A DNA stretch of 64,000 nucleotides from Yersinia enterocolitica (GTDB lineage Bacteria; Pseudomonadota; Gammaproteobacteria; Enterobacterales; Enterobacteriaceae), in the NCBI GenBank assembly GCA_002082245.2, contig NBTC02000002.1:2728001-2792000 (forward strand), written 5' to 3'. Under the pieces are notes generated by a model, which searched no databases, was not told where the DNA came from, and was given only the letters and a program-made list of their open reading frames with translations. Positions 11,363 to 20,763 of this stretch are shown one piece after another (the first letter of the stretch is position 1; each line of letters begins with the position of its first letter). Made by a program: the position numbers and the translations under genes.

Positions 11363-11866
11363 ATGACCACTGCCACACCGATCCGTCTGCTGGTGCGCCC
11401 TATCACCGTCGCAGACAATCTCGCTATCGCCAATGTTATCCGTGATGTTTCGGCTGAATTCGGCTTGACCGCAGATAAAGGCTATACCGTATCTGATCCT
11501 AATCTGGATCACTTGTTTGAGCTATATAGTCAGCCACGTAGCGCTTATTGGGTGATCGAGGTCGACGGTAATATCGCTGGCGGCGGCGGCGTAGCACCGT
11601 TGTCAGGTGGCGAAGCCGATCTGTGTGAATTGCAGAAAATGTATTTCCTGCCCATATTACGCGGTAAAGGTTTGGCAAAACAGTTAGCGTTACAAGCGTT
11701 GGCGTTTGCTCGTCAGCAGGGTTTTGGTCGCTGCTATCTGGAAACCACTGCCAGCCTGACCAGCGCCATTGGCTTATATGAGAAATTGGGTTTTGAGCAT
11801 ATTGACTGTTCGATGGGCAATACCGGCCATGTGGACTGCGAAGTGACGATGCTAAAAAAACTGTGA
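11363..11866 (+). CDS. yjgM: GNAT-family N-acetyltransferase YjgM
   Basis: The 167-residue GNAT protein closely resembles E. coli YjgM along its whole length. It contains [13 protein letters not shown] and [20 protein letters not shown] segments in the N-terminal half. The acetyl-CoA binding loop is [18 protein letters not shown] (about 93-110), followed by CYLETTASL and [20 protein letters not shown]. It would transfer an acetyl group from acetyl-CoA to a small amine or amino acid; the substrate cannot be read from sequence. Its place between valS and rraB matches E. coli. Confidence 0.9.
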   Translation: MTTATPIRLLVRPITVADNLAIANVIRDVSAEFGLTADKGYTVSDPNLDHLFELYSQPRSAYWVIEVDGNIAGGGGVAPLSGGEADLCELQKMYFLPILRGKGLAKQLALQALAFARQQGFGRCYLETTASLTSAIGLYEKLGFEHIDCSMGNTGHVDCEVTMLKKL

Positions 11867-11870
11867 TTAT

Positions 11871-11893
11871 TCAGGGCGCATCAAGCGCCCTGA
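11871..11893 (+). terminator. Hairpin after yjgM (weak terminator)
   Basis: A perfect 8-bp stem TCAGGGCG/CGCCCTGA follows the yjgM stop within five bases. There is only a weak T-run (TAGTATT), so it may act as an RNA 3' stabiliser. Confidence 0.5.
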
Positions 11894-11946
11894 TAGTATT
11901 AGCTGGAAAATGCCGCTAACGCGGCTATAGCGCCAAGAGCAAAGGG

Positions 11947-12069
11947 GATTCCTCAAAGTCATTGGCACTACAGCAAGACAGCAAACGAGCAAATCCCGAT
12001 GAGCTGACTCAAGTCAGTGATTCGGGTGAGTAAGAGCCACTAACACCGCTATAGCATCAAGCACCAAGG
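11947..12069. repeat. ERIC element, first copy of a tandem pair
   Basis: ERIC centre CCCGATGAGCTGACTC and AAGTCAGTGATTCGGGTGAG. Its left end is CCTCAAAGTCATTGGC and its right end ACCGCTATAGCATCAAG. It is followed head-to-tail by a nearly identical second copy. Confidence 0.8.
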
Positions 12070-12070
12070 C

Positions 12071-12198
12071 AATTACCCAAAGTCATTGGCGCTATAGCAA
12101 GGCAGCAAACGAGCAAATCCCGATGAGCTGACTCAAGTCAGTGATTCGGGTGAGTGAGTGCAGCTAACACCGCTATAGCGTCAAGGACGAAGGGTAAT
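12071..12198. repeat. ERIC element, second copy of a tandem pair, abutting the rraB stop
   Basis: Same sequence and orientation as the copy at 11947-12069, including the centre CCCGATGAGCTGACTC. The right end (AAGGACGAAGGGTAAT) runs directly into the rraB stop codon at 12199, so the rraB message ends inside this repeat. Confidence 0.82.
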
Positions 12199-12630
12199 TT
12201 AGTGGCGCTTACCGTCGTCGTCTTCGTCCACCAACTCTTCACCGTCGAAATCACCGTCTTCGTCATCTTCGGCGTTCGGGTCTTCGTAGTAGGTGCCCCA
12301 ACCATCGTAGTTAACGCCACAGGTTTCGGCCAGTGCAATAAGTTGTTCAACCTGTGCATCAATGATTTCAGCATTTAGTGCAACTTCACTGATCACGTCA
12401 CAACACATCACTAATGAGCCATCTTCCACTTCCAGCTCTTCAGCATCTGTCACTTCATAACCCAGCTTGAATGCTTCAACGGCAGCCTTCTCCAACACGT
12501 CGAACTTCTCAGCGGAAAGGTGATGTTCAATGGTGTATAGCGCATCTGGGTCACTGCCATCGTCTAGCAGTTCTTCGATGATCAGGCGGGTCTCGTCACG
12601 TTGTTCGTCCAGCATTTCGCGGTTTGCCAT
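12199..12630 (-). CDS. rraB: Ribonuclease E inhibitor RraB
   Basis: RraB binds RNase E and alters degradosome composition, inhibiting cleavage of a subset of mRNAs. The 143-residue acidic protein begins [20 protein letters not shown] and has the conserved core [16 protein letters not shown]. The tail is very acidic (runs of Glu/Asp, ending DDDGKRH), as in E. coli. I chose the ATG at 12630 because it matches the family start and has TGAGGA upstream; the open frame continues to 12780 without support. The 3' end abuts a tandem ERIC pair. Confidence 0.95.
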   Translation of the reverse strand: MANREMLDEQRDETRLIIEELLDDGSDPDALYTIEHHLSAEKFDVLEKAAVEAFKLGYEVTDAEELEVEDGSLVMCCDVISEVALNAEIIDAQVEQLIALAETCGVNYDGWGTYYEDPNAEDDEDGDFDGEELVDEDDDGKRH

Positions 12631-12730
12631 GCCTTTATCCTCAGTCAATGGGCTTTGTATGATGCTATTTTCCCACACCCACGCTAATGCCTCCACTATA
12701 AACGAGAAAGATTTATTGATTAGGGTTGTA

Positions 12731-12769
12731 ATTGAATATTTATACGTATAAATTGAATTTAAATTCACA
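12731..12769 (+). promoter_or_regulatory. Double ARG box (ArgR operator) upstream of argI
   Basis: A perfect 14-bp ARG palindrome TGAATTTAAATTCA lies at 12754-12767. A weaker partner TGAATATTTATACG lies at 12733-12746, exactly 21 bp away. This is the standard pair of 18-bp ARG boxes separated by 3 bp that binds the ArgR hexamer with arginine. The pair sits about 80 bases upstream of the argI start. Confidence 0.85.
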
Positions 12770-12785
12770 TTGAAGTTCAATTAAT

Positions 12786-12822
12786 CCCCCCAATAATTGG
12801 TGTTGTAGCCAGACAGCAAATA
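12786..12822. repeat. ERIC end remnant upstream of argI
   Basis: CCCAATAATTGGTGTTGTAG and the following CCAGACAGCAAA match the left end of the ERIC copies in this window, without the ERIC centre. It is probably a decayed or truncated copy in the argI leader. Confidence 0.5.
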
Positions 12823-12846
12823 TGAAGGGCAAATGGAGATGAACAG

Positions 12847-13854
12847 ATGAGTCAGTTCTATAAACGTCACTTTCTAAGGTTACTGGATTTTACCCCCACC
12901 GAGATTACGGCCCTGCTGGACCTAGCTGCTGAACTCAAGCAAGCCAAGAAATCAGGCTGTGAGCAGCAAAAATTAGCAGGTAAGAATATCGCGCTCATCT
13001 TCGAAAAAGACTCAACTCGTACCCGATGCTCTTTCGAAGTTGCCGCATATGATCAAGGTGCTCGCGTGACTTACCTCGGCCCAGGTGGGAGCCAAATTGG
13101 GCATAAAGAATCAATTAAAGATACCGCCAGAGTGCTAGGCCGCATGTATGACGGTATCCAATATCGCGGTCACGGGCAACAAATCGTTGAAACGTTGGCC
13201 GAATTTGCCGGCGTCCCGGTATGGAATGGTCTGACAAATGAATTCCATCCAACCCAGCTACTGGCTGATTTGCTGACCATGCAAGAACATTTGCCGGGTA
13301 AGGCGCTGAGTGAAATGAAATTTGCCTATCTTGGAGATGCACGTAACAACATGGGTAACACCATGCTGGAGGCGGCGGCGCTGGTCGGGATGGATCTACG
13401 CCTGGTTGCACCAAAAGCATGTTGGCCAGAGGCCAGTCTGGTGGCGGCTTGTCGGGCGCAGGCACAGAAAACGGGCGGAAAAATAACACTGACAGAAGAT
13501 ATTGCCGAAGGGGTAAAAGGCGCTGATTTCCTGTACACCGATGTTTGGGTGTCAATGGGTGAGCCGAAAGAGGTGTGGCAAGAACGTGTTGCCTTACTGA
13601 AACCTTATCAGGTCAATATGGAGGTGGTAAAACTCACTGGTAACCCGCAGGTCAAATTCCTGCACTGCCTGCCTGCGTTCCACGATGACCAAACTACCGT
13701 GGGCAAACAAATGGCCGAACAGTATGATTTGCCGGGGGGAATGGAGGTTACCGAAGAGGTGTTTGAATCTGCTCACAGCATCGTATTTGATCAAGCAGAA
13801 AACCGCCTGCATACCATCAAAGCAGTGATGGTCGCGACATTGGGTCAAGACTAA
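12847..13854 (+). CDS. argI: Ornithine carbamoyltransferase
   Basis: This enzyme converts ornithine and carbamoyl phosphate to citrulline in arginine synthesis; it is a cytosolic trimer. The 335-residue protein shows the carbamoyl-phosphate motif STRTR (about 55-59), HPTQ (about 134-137), the ornithine-binding SMG loop (about 236) and the catalytic HCLPA (about 273-277). Length and neighbours (rraB upstream and divergent, yjgK downstream and convergent) match argI of E. coli. The double ARG box upstream indicates arginine repression by ArgR. Confidence 0.97.
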   Translation: MSQFYKRHFLRLLDFTPTEITALLDLAAELKQAKKSGCEQQKLAGKNIALIFEKDSTRTRCSFEVAAYDQGARVTYLGPGGSQIGHKESIKDTARVLGRMYDGIQYRGHGQQIVETLAEFAGVPVWNGLTNEFHPTQLLADLLTMQEHLPGKALSEMKFAYLGDARNNMGNTMLEAAALVGMDLRLVAPKACWPEASLVAACRAQAQKTGGKITLTEDIAEGVKGADFLYTDVWVSMGEPKEVWQERVALLKPYQVNMEVVKLTGNPQVKFLHCLPAFHDDQTTVGKQMAEQYDLPGGMEVTEEVFESAHSIVFDQAENRLHTIKAVMVATLGQD

Positions 13855-13863
13855 ACATAACAG

Positions 13864-13892
13864 GGCCGATCATCTGATGTGTCGGCTTTTAA
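13864..13892 (+). terminator. Probable terminator after argI
   Basis: GCCGA (13864-13868) pairs with TCGGC, followed by TTTT, within 40 bases of the argI stop. The loop is fairly large. Confidence 0.5.
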
Positions 13893-13907
13893 TTATTTTC
13901 ACATCTA

Positions 13908-14028
13908 ATCAATAAGCGTTATTGGCGCAGGCAGATTGAGTGCGGACAGCGCGCAGCCAACGGAGCATACACGGAGTATGTGACGGCGGCGAGCACTGCC
14001 CGAAGTTCAAGCTGACAAGTGAAATAGC

Positions 14029-14031
<3 letters not shown>
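13908..14031. repeat. Imperfect palindromic repeat (second Yersinia repeat family), between argI and yjgK
   Basis: About 125 bp with AATAAGC near the left end and its complement GCTTATT at the right end, and imperfect pairing inwards. A related copy lies at 48029-48167, sharing GGAGC(A/G)TACAC, CGAGCACTGC and TGACAAGTGAAATAGC. The right end coincides with the yjgK stop codon. Insertion at stop codons resembles what is described for Yersinia palindromic (YPAL) elements, but I cannot confirm that identity. Confidence 0.65.
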
Positions 14032-14822
<791 letters not shown>

Positions 14823-16391
14823 ATGAAAGCTAAAATTCTGTCATTATTGGTTTTGACAGCACTATCTGGCGGTGCATTGGCAGCAACGCCACCAGATACT
14901 CTGGTCGTAGTACAATCCCTGGATGATATCGTCAGCCTTGATCCGGCTGAAAGTAATGAACTGTCGAGTATTCAAACGGTTCCAAGTCTCTACCAGCGGC
15001 TGGTACAGGCTGATCGTGATGATCCGGCAAAAGTGGTGCCGATCCTTGCTGAAAGTTGGCAAGGTGATGCCGCAGCCAAAACCCTTACCGTGAAATTACG
15101 TCCGCAGGCTGAATTTGCTTCTGGTAATCCAGTGCAGGCCGATGACGTGATTTACTCCTTTACCCGTGCGATAAAAATGAACCGTTCACCGGCTTTCATC
15201 CTTAACGTACTGGGCTGGGATGCTAGCAACATCGATCAACATCTGAAAAAGATTGATAACAAGACCGTTCAACTGAGCTGGAGCGCTGATGTCAGCCCAG
15301 CGGTTGCTCTGAATATCTTATCAACCCCAATCGCCTCAATTGTTGATAAGAAAGCCGTCACCGCCAATGTTAAAGAAAACGACTATGGTAATGCCTGGCT
15401 GAAAATGCATTCCGCCGGTAGTGGTCCGTTCAAAATGCGGGTATATCAGCCGCACCAAGCCATCGTGCTGGATGCCAACCCGACATCTCCGGGTGATAAA
15501 CCGCTGATTAAAAATATTATTATCAAGAACGTACCGGACCCAAGTGCCCGCCGCCTGCTTATTCAGCAGGGTGATGCCGATATTGCCCGTGAATTGGGAC
15601 CAGATCAGACCGCCGCGCTGAAAACACAAGCTGGCGTTAAGGTGGTTGAGATCCCTTCAGCGGAACAAAACTATTTGGTATTCAACACCGCCAACCCTGC
15701 TAACCCACTATTGAGCAAACCTGAATTTTGGCTCGCTTCACGCTATTTGGTTGATTATGAAGGAATTACCAAAGATCTGCTGAAAGGCCAATATTTCGTG
15801 CATCAAAGTTTCCTGCCGGTCGGTTTACCAGGTGCTCTCGAAAGCAATCCATTCACCTTTGATCCGGCTAAAGCTAAAGAGATTTTGGCCAAAGCAGGCA
15901 TTAAAGATGCCACATTGACACTGGATGTTGAGAACAAACCTCCGTTTATCACTATCGCTCAGTCGTTACAGGCAAGCTTTGCCCAAGGTGGCGTGAAACT
16001 GGTGTTACTGCCAGCAGCAGGCAGCCAAGTATATGGTCGAGTCCGCGCTAAACAACATCAGTCGGCTATCCGCTTGTGGATCCCGGATTACTTTGATGCG
16101 CACTCCAATGCCAGCGCCTTTGCCTATAACGACGGCAAGAGCAGCACTGTTGCCGGTTTAAACGGTTGGGTTATTCCTGAGCTGAATAAACAAACACTGG
16201 CCGCCGTCGCAGAAGCCGATCCGGCGAAACGCACTGCGCTCTATACCCAGTTGCAACAAGAGCTGCAACAGAACTCGCCTTATATCTTTATTGATCAAGC
16301 CAAAGCACAAGTTGTGCTGCGCGATAACGTAAAAGGCTACCAGCAAGGTCTGAATGCGGATATGGTCTATTATGACCGTGTCAGCAAATAG
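14823..16391 (+). CDS. Peptide-type ABC transporter periplasmic binding protein
   Basis: A family 5 extracellular solute-binding protein of 522 residues, like DppA/OppA. The signal peptide MKAKILSLLVLTALSGGALA ends in an ALA-A cleavage site. Mature features include SLDDIVSLDPAESNELSS near the N-terminus and NPVQADDVIYSFTRA (about 100-115), characteristic of the family. It is the first gene of a five-gene importer (binding protein, two permeases, two ATPases). An ERIC element separates it from the permeases and may let the binding protein be made in excess. Substrate is probably a di- or oligopeptide, not determinable here. Confidence 0.92.
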   Translation: MKAKILSLLVLTALSGGALAATPPDTLVVVQSLDDIVSLDPAESNELSSIQTVPSLYQRLVQADRDDPAKVVPILAESWQGDAAAKTLTVKLRPQAEFASGNPVQADDVIYSFTRAIKMNRSPAFILNVLGWDASNIDQHLKKIDNKTVQLSWSADVSPAVALNILSTPIASIVDKKAVTANVKENDYGNAWLKMHSAGSGPFKMRVYQPHQAIVLDANPTSPGDKPLIKNIIIKNVPDPSARRLLIQQGDADIARELGPDQTAALKTQAGVKVVEIPSAEQNYLVFNTANPANPLLSKPEFWLASRYLVDYEGITKDLLKGQYFVHQSFLPVGLPGALESNPFTFDPAKAKEILAKAGIKDATLTLDVENKPPFITIAQSLQASFAQGGVKLVLLPAAGSQVYGRVRAKQHQSAIRLWIPDYFDAHSNASAFAYNDGKSSTVAGLNGWVIPELNKQTLAAVAEADPAKRTALYTQLQQELQQNSPYIFIDQAKAQVVLRDNVKGYQQGLNADMVYYDRVSK

Positions 16392-16395
16392 CCTA

Positions 16396-16520
16396 TTCCC
16401 TGCGTACTTGAAGTTGCAGGGTTGTTAGCTGCGTGAACTTACCCGAATCACTTACCAGTGTAAGCTCATCGGGACTCGTTCACTTGCCGCCTACCTGTAA
16501 CGCCAAGTTCTTGGGCATAG
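16396..16520. repeat. ERIC element inside the peptide importer operon
   Basis: A full-length ERIC in reverse orientation relative to the pepA-holC copy, with centre CCCGAATCACTTACCAG and TGTAAGCTCATCGGGACTCG. It lies between the binding-protein and first permease genes, both on the plus strand. Confidence 0.82.
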
Positions 16521-16570
16521 CTGGTTGATATATTGATAAATTTATTTGTGAAATAGTGAGTTGCTAGTCG

Positions 16571-17620
16571 ATGTCTGTAGCACTAAATAATACGCCGGGA
16601 ACCCAATCCCGGCGTCGTCTTTGGGGGTTTTTACAGGGTTTATTTACCCTGGCCCTGACCTTATTCGGTCTGCTGGTAATTACCTTTTTCCTGTCGGCGC
16701 TGTCGCCGGTAGATAGGGTATTACAAATCGTGGGGGACCACGCCAGTGAGGCTACCTATCAGCAAGTTAAACACCAACTTGGGCTGGATCAGCCATTAGC
16801 CGTACAGTTCTGGCACTATTTGGTGCGGCTGCTGCATGGCGATCTGGGTACTGCCAGTGCCAGCGGCCAACCGGTGTTACAGGATCTGCTGACAGTTTTC
16901 CCTGCCTCGTTAGAATTGGCCACCTTGTCATTAGTGATTGGCGCAGCACTGGGGGTTATCCTCGGCTTGTTGTGCGCCCGCTGGGCAGGCAGCAAGCTGG
17001 ATGCCACGATTCGCTTTATCACCCTGCTGGGTAACTCGGTACCTATATTTTGGCTTGGCCTGCTGATGTTGCTGTTGTTTTATGCGCGCCTGCAATGGAG
17101 CCCGGGCCCCGGCCGCCTTGACGATATTTATCAATATACTGTGGAAGCGAAGACGGGGTTTGCGCTGATCGACACCTGGCGCTCCGATGATGCTGGTGCC
17201 TTTAGTAATGCCATCGCCCATTTAATTTTGCCGGTTTCCCTGCTTTCTTATTATGCCCTAGCCAGTATCACCCGCCTGACCCGCTCAGCCTGTCTGAGCG
17301 AGTTGAATAAAGAGTACATTACATTGGCGCGAGCGAAAGGCGCGGGCGAAATGCGAATTCTGCTGATGCATGTACTACCCAATATCCGTGGCACATTACT
17401 GACCGTGATTGCGCTGGCCTATACCAGTATGTTGGAAGGCGCGGTGTTAACCGAAACCGTTTTTGCCTGGCCGGGTATTGGCCGTTACCTGACCAGCGCA
17501 CTATTTGCTGGCGATACCACCGCGATTATGGGCGGGACACTGCTGCTAGGTATCTGCTTTATTTTGATTAACAATGTGACGGATCTGCTGGTCCGCCTGC
17601 TGGATCCGAGAACGCGTTGA
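16571..17620 (+). CDS. Peptide-type ABC transporter permease 1 (DppB-like)
   Basis: A 349-residue inner-membrane permease of the DppB/OppB type. The N-terminal helix lies around residues 16-42. The periplasmic segment contains HQLGLDQPLAVQFWHYL and LLHGDLGTA, typical of this subfamily. The binding-protein-dependent transport (EAA) loop is seen as YITLARAKGAGEMRILLMHV (about 254-273), which contacts the ATPases. It ends one base before the next permease gene. Confidence 0.93.
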   Translation: MSVALNNTPGTQSRRRLWGFLQGLFTLALTLFGLLVITFFLSALSPVDRVLQIVGDHASEATYQQVKHQLGLDQPLAVQFWHYLVRLLHGDLGTASASGQPVLQDLLTVFPASLELATLSLVIGAALGVILGLLCARWAGSKLDATIRFITLLGNSVPIFWLGLLMLLLFYARLQWSPGPGRLDDIYQYTVEAKTGFALIDTWRSDDAGAFSNAIAHLILPVSLLSYYALASITRLTRSACLSELNKEYITLARAKGAGEMRILLMHVLPNIRGTLLTVIALAYTSMLEGAVLTETVFAWPGIGRYLTSALFAGDTTAIMGGTLLLGICFILINNVTDLLVRLLDPRTR

Positions 17621-17621
17621 T

Positions 17622-18455
17622 ATGTCGATGATAACCTTCTGCCACGCGCTAAAGCGTTCCCCCTCCACCAGCATTGGGCTGTTTATTCTCTCCTCGCTGG
17701 TGATCATTGCGATTTTCGCTCCGTGGTTAGCGCCACAAGATCCCAACTGGCAAAACGCAGCCGACCGTTTATTACCGCCAGGTGCACACCACTGGCTCGG
17801 TACTGATAGTTATGGCCGCGATATGCTGTCGCGCCTGATTTACGGCACCCGCCCAACCTTAGGGCTGGTACTGCTGGTTACCGTGATCACGCTACCATTG
17901 GGGTTGCTGGTCGGCGTGCTGTCCGGCTATTACGGTGGCTGGCTCGAACGCATTTTGATGCGCATCACTGATGTAGTGATGTCGATGCCACGGCTGATTC
18001 TGGCCTTTGCCTTCGTGGCGATGCTCGGCCCCGGTTTGATTAACGGTGCATTGGCATTGGCGCTGACTACCTGGCCGGCCTATGCCCGTCAGGCCAGAGC
18101 CGAGATCCAATTATTGCGCAAAAGTGATTATCTGGCCGCCGCTGAAATGATGGGAATTAAAGGTCTTCGGCTGTTGTGGGGCCATATTTTACCCATGTGT
18201 CTCCCCTCGGCGGTGGTGCGTCTGGCGCTGGATTTAGCTGGCATTATTTTGGCCGCTGCCGGGTTAGGTTTCCTCGGGCTAGGAGCCAGACCGCCCATGT
18301 CCGAATGGGGATCAATGGTTGCCGACGGAATGCAGGTTATCTTCGATCAATGGTGGATCGCCGCGATTCCAGGCTGCGCCATTTTGCTCAGCAGCATGGC
18401 TTTTAATCTGTTAGGCGATGGCCTGCGCGATATTTTGGACCCTCACCATGACTGA
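17622..18455 (+). CDS. Peptide-type ABC transporter permease 2 (DppC-like)
   Basis: A 277-residue partner permease of the DppC/OppC type. It has an N-terminal membrane helix and the typical WLAPQDPNWQNAADRLLPPG and HWLGTDSYGRDMLSRLIYG region (about 35-75). The EAA loop reads DYLAAAEMMGIKGLRLLWGHI (about 168-188). Its start follows the first permease stop by one base, and its last 8 bases overlap the following ATPase gene. Confidence 0.93.
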   Translation: MSMITFCHALKRSPSTSIGLFILSSLVIIAIFAPWLAPQDPNWQNAADRLLPPGAHHWLGTDSYGRDMLSRLIYGTRPTLGLVLLVTVITLPLGLLVGVLSGYYGGWLERILMRITDVVMSMPRLILAFAFVAMLGPGLINGALALALTTWPAYARQARAEIQLLRKSDYLAAAEMMGIKGLRLLWGHILPMCLPSAVVRLALDLAGIILAAAGLGFLGLGARPPMSEWGSMVADGMQVIFDQWWIAAIPGCAILLSSMAFNLLGDGLRDILDPHHD

Positions 18456-19326
18456 TAAAATTTTCGCCGTTGAAGGCTTGAGTGTCGACTTTAAACAACA
18501 GCGGGTGGTGGATAATATCTCCTTCCAGCTCGGCCATGAGCGCGTAGCACTGGTCGGTGAATCCGGTTCCGGTAAATCCATTACTGCCAGAGCACTGATG
18601 GGGTTAGTTCGCTCACCGGGCAAAGTCAGCGCCAAAAAGCTGAGTTATTACTCTGACAATACCGATGAACAAGGAAATCCCGGTAAGATCGTCGAACACG
18701 ATTTGACATCCCTTAAGCCGAAACAGTGGGGGGCGTTACGTGGCAGTGAAATTGCTATGGTGCTGCAAGATCCCCGCTACGCACTGAATCCGGTGCGAAC
18801 CGTGGGTAAGCAAATTGAAGAATCCCTGCTGTTACATAATGCTCTTTCAGGGGCCGATGCTCATGAACGAGTATTAAATGCACTGGCCGCCGTCGGGCTG
18901 AATGAAGGTGCTTACCACAGCTATCCTGGTCAACTCTCCGGCGGAATGGGCCAGAGGGCAATGTTAGCTATAGCGTTGGTGAATAACCCACGAGTATTAA
19001 TTGCCGACGAACCAACATCAGCCTTGGATGCCAAACTGCGTAATCAAATTCTTGAATTGATTGTTGAACAAACCGAGCAGCGCAATATGAGTTTACTGTT
19101 AATAAGCCACGATTTGCCGTTGGTCGCTGAGCATTGCCATCGCGTGCTGGTGATGTATCAAGGGAAACTGGTCGATCAAGGGGCGGCGGCAGATTTGCCT
19201 TATTCAACTCATCCTTATACCCATACGTTATGGGCCTGCCGTCCGAGTGCCGGTACCTATGGCACTGACTTGCCAGTATTAGATCGCAGCGCTGATTTCT
19301 CTGGAGGTTCCCATGGCACTGATTGA
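18448..19326 (+). CDS. Peptide-type ABC transporter ATPase 1 (DppD-like)
   Basis: Cytoplasmic ATPase of the importer, 292 residues. Walker A GESGSGKS (about 39-46), Q-loop VLQDPRYALNPVRTVGKQI, signature LSGGMGQR (about 160) and Walker B LIADEPTSALD are intact. The ATG at 18448 was chosen because it overlaps the permease stop by 8 bases and gives the family N-terminus MTDKIFAVEGLSV. The C-terminal oligopeptide-transporter extension is short and lacks a long Cys-rich tail. It overlaps the next ATPase gene. Confidence 0.93.
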   Translation: MTDKIFAVEGLSVDFKQQRVVDNISFQLGHERVALVGESGSGKSITARALMGLVRSPGKVSAKKLSYYSDNTDEQGNPGKIVEHDLTSLKPKQWGALRGSEIAMVLQDPRYALNPVRTVGKQIEESLLLHNALSGADAHERVLNALAAVGLNEGAYHSYPGQLSGGMGQRAMLAIALVNNPRVLIADEPTSALDAKLRNQILELIVEQTEQRNMSLLLISHDLPLVAEHCHRVLVMYQGKLVDQGAAADLPYSTHPYTHTLWACRPSAGTYGTDLPVLDRSADFSGGSHGTD

Positions 19327-20029
19327 AGTCAATAATCTCCGGGTCAGTTTTCCGCAGAGAAATCAGGTGAAAACCGCAGTTGAATCAGTAAGCTTTGCGG
19401 TTGAAGCGGGTGAAACCTTCAGCCTGATCGGCGCATCCGGTTGTGGTAAATCTACAGTATTACGTACTTTGGCCGGTCTACAGCGAGAATGGCAAGGAGA
19501 GATAACCTTGCTGGGTACGCCGTTACGGCCAGGGCAACGTTTCACCGGCCAACTGCGTAAAGATGTGCAGATGGTGTTTCAAGACCCCTATGCCTCGCTG
19601 CACCCTCAGCATAATATTCAACGCACATTGGGTGAGCCATTACAGATTCACGGTGAAAAGAATATCCAGCAGCGAATTGTAAGTGCATTAGAGCAAGTAG
19701 GTCTGCCTGCTTCTGCCGCCCAGCGTTACCCTCATCAGTTCTCTGGCGGCCAGCGCCAACGCATTGCTATTGCCCGCGCCTTGCTGCTGCGCCCTAAACT
19801 GTTGTTGTTGGATGAACCTACTTCAGCATTAGATATGTCGGTTCAGGCGGAAATCCTCAATTTACTCAATCACTTGAAACGCGAACATGGCATGACGTAT
19901 TTATTGGTCAGCCACGACAGCGATGTGGTGGCCCATATGTCTGAACGTGCGGCCCTGATGGAGAGCGGGAAGATAGTAAGAGAGTTTGCCCGGCGGGATT
20001 TAGAGCTGGCTGAGCATTTTATGGGATAG
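19313..20029 (+). CDS. Peptide-type ABC transporter ATPase 2 (DppF-like)
   Basis: Second ATPase of the heterodimeric pair, 238 residues, short for the DppF family (usually above 300) because the C-terminal extension is missing. Walker A is GASGCGKS (about 42-49), signature FSGGQRQR (about 143-150), Walker B LLLLDEPTSALD, and the switch His is in LLVSHDSDVV. It overlaps the preceding gene by 14 bases with GGAGG upstream, so all four transport genes are coupled. It is the last gene of the operon. Confidence 0.92.
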   Translation: MALIEVNNLRVSFPQRNQVKTAVESVSFAVEAGETFSLIGASGCGKSTVLRTLAGLQREWQGEITLLGTPLRPGQRFTGQLRKDVQMVFQDPYASLHPQHNIQRTLGEPLQIHGEKNIQQRIVSALEQVGLPASAAQRYPHQFSGGQRQRIAIARALLLRPKLLLLDEPTSALDMSVQAEILNLLNHLKREHGMTYLLVSHDSDVVAHMSERAALMESGKIVREFARRDLELAEHFMG

Positions 20030-20071
20030 CGTTTTGCCGTTCACTCGAGGGTTAAGTTTTGGTTTATAGAA

Positions 20072-20743
20072 TAGATCGGATCACTGTTTCGGTTGATTCG
20101 GTGCTCGGATTCGGTTGTTATAACTTTACGGCTAACCTAACCTTAGTCGCCTCAACCGCCAAAGGGGGCGGGCGCGCCCCCTTGTGGAATCCCGCGCTTG
20201 CGCGAAATATTGTGGCTTCGCCATGCCCTCCGGCCGCTTGCAGGCTAATCGAACCGGGGCCGACTCGCTCCCAGCTCGACAGCCCCTTTCGCCGCGTCCA
20301 TGCAGCTCATTCGGCCTGCAATCTTTGTCGGCAATATTCCTGATTGCGCCCAACGTCAAAATCAAAACCTTTTCTTTAGGTTTTGATGTTTAAAAGCACA
20401 TTTGAGCCGCCGAGTGAAGAGAGTAGACAAGGCAACCCGCCAAGGACGGCGGGTTGAGGCGTCATGAGCAGGGACGCGAATAAAGCCGTCCGTTAGCCGG
20501 AACGATGATTGAGGGTACCTGCGCAGCAGGCCAGCGATACGTGCGCAAGCGCGGATTGTTAAGGCCCACGCTTATGGGCCTTAACTCGGTTGAGGTGGCG
20601 GAAATGAATTGAGCACTGAACGATTATCAACCGAAATAATGATCCGATCTACTCTAACAACCAAATCCGAGCACCGAATCACCAAATCACCAAATCACCA
20701 AATCACCAAATCACCAAATCAACCAAAATAATGAACCGGATCA
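20072..20743. mobile_element. Non-coding, hairpin-rich element with imperfect terminal inverted repeats
   Basis: The left arm (20072-20120) contains GATCGGATCACTGTTTCGG, TTGATTCGGTGCTCGGATTC and GGTTGTTA. The same parts return in reverse complement at 20655-20743 as TAACAACC, AATCCGAGCACCGAATCA, ACCAAAATAATGAACCGGATCA, interrupted by ACCAAATC tandem units. A further copy of the outer motif (TCAACCGAAATAATGATCCG) sits just inside at 20628-20647. The interior is GC-rich, unlike its flanks, and carries no convincing gene. It is packed with hairpins: GGGGGCG/CGCCCCC, AACCCGCC/GGCGGGTT (from about 20437), GTGCGC/GCGCGG, and TTAAGGCCCA/TGGGCCTTAA. This looks like a non-autonomous mobile element and/or a structured RNA. 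Confidence 0.6.
20673..20720. repeat. Tandem 8-bp repeat ACCAAATC
   Basis: Five perfect ACCAAATC units (20681-20720) follow one variant unit ACCGAATC (20673-20680). They expand the right inverted-repeat arm of the element; the left arm has a single equivalent of this position. The length may vary between strains by slippage. Confidence 0.9.
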
Positions 20744-20763
20744 CTTACCACCAGGACTAGTGA

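Noticed and set aside
12631..12780. N-terminal extension of rraB
   Set aside because: It would cover the ARG boxes; the family start with TGAGGA is at 12630.
20059..20393. Open frames of 69-94 residues inside the inverted-repeat element
   Set aside because: They are Arg/Pro/Cys-rich, overlap each other on both strands, and follow from GC-rich hairpins; no family resemblance.
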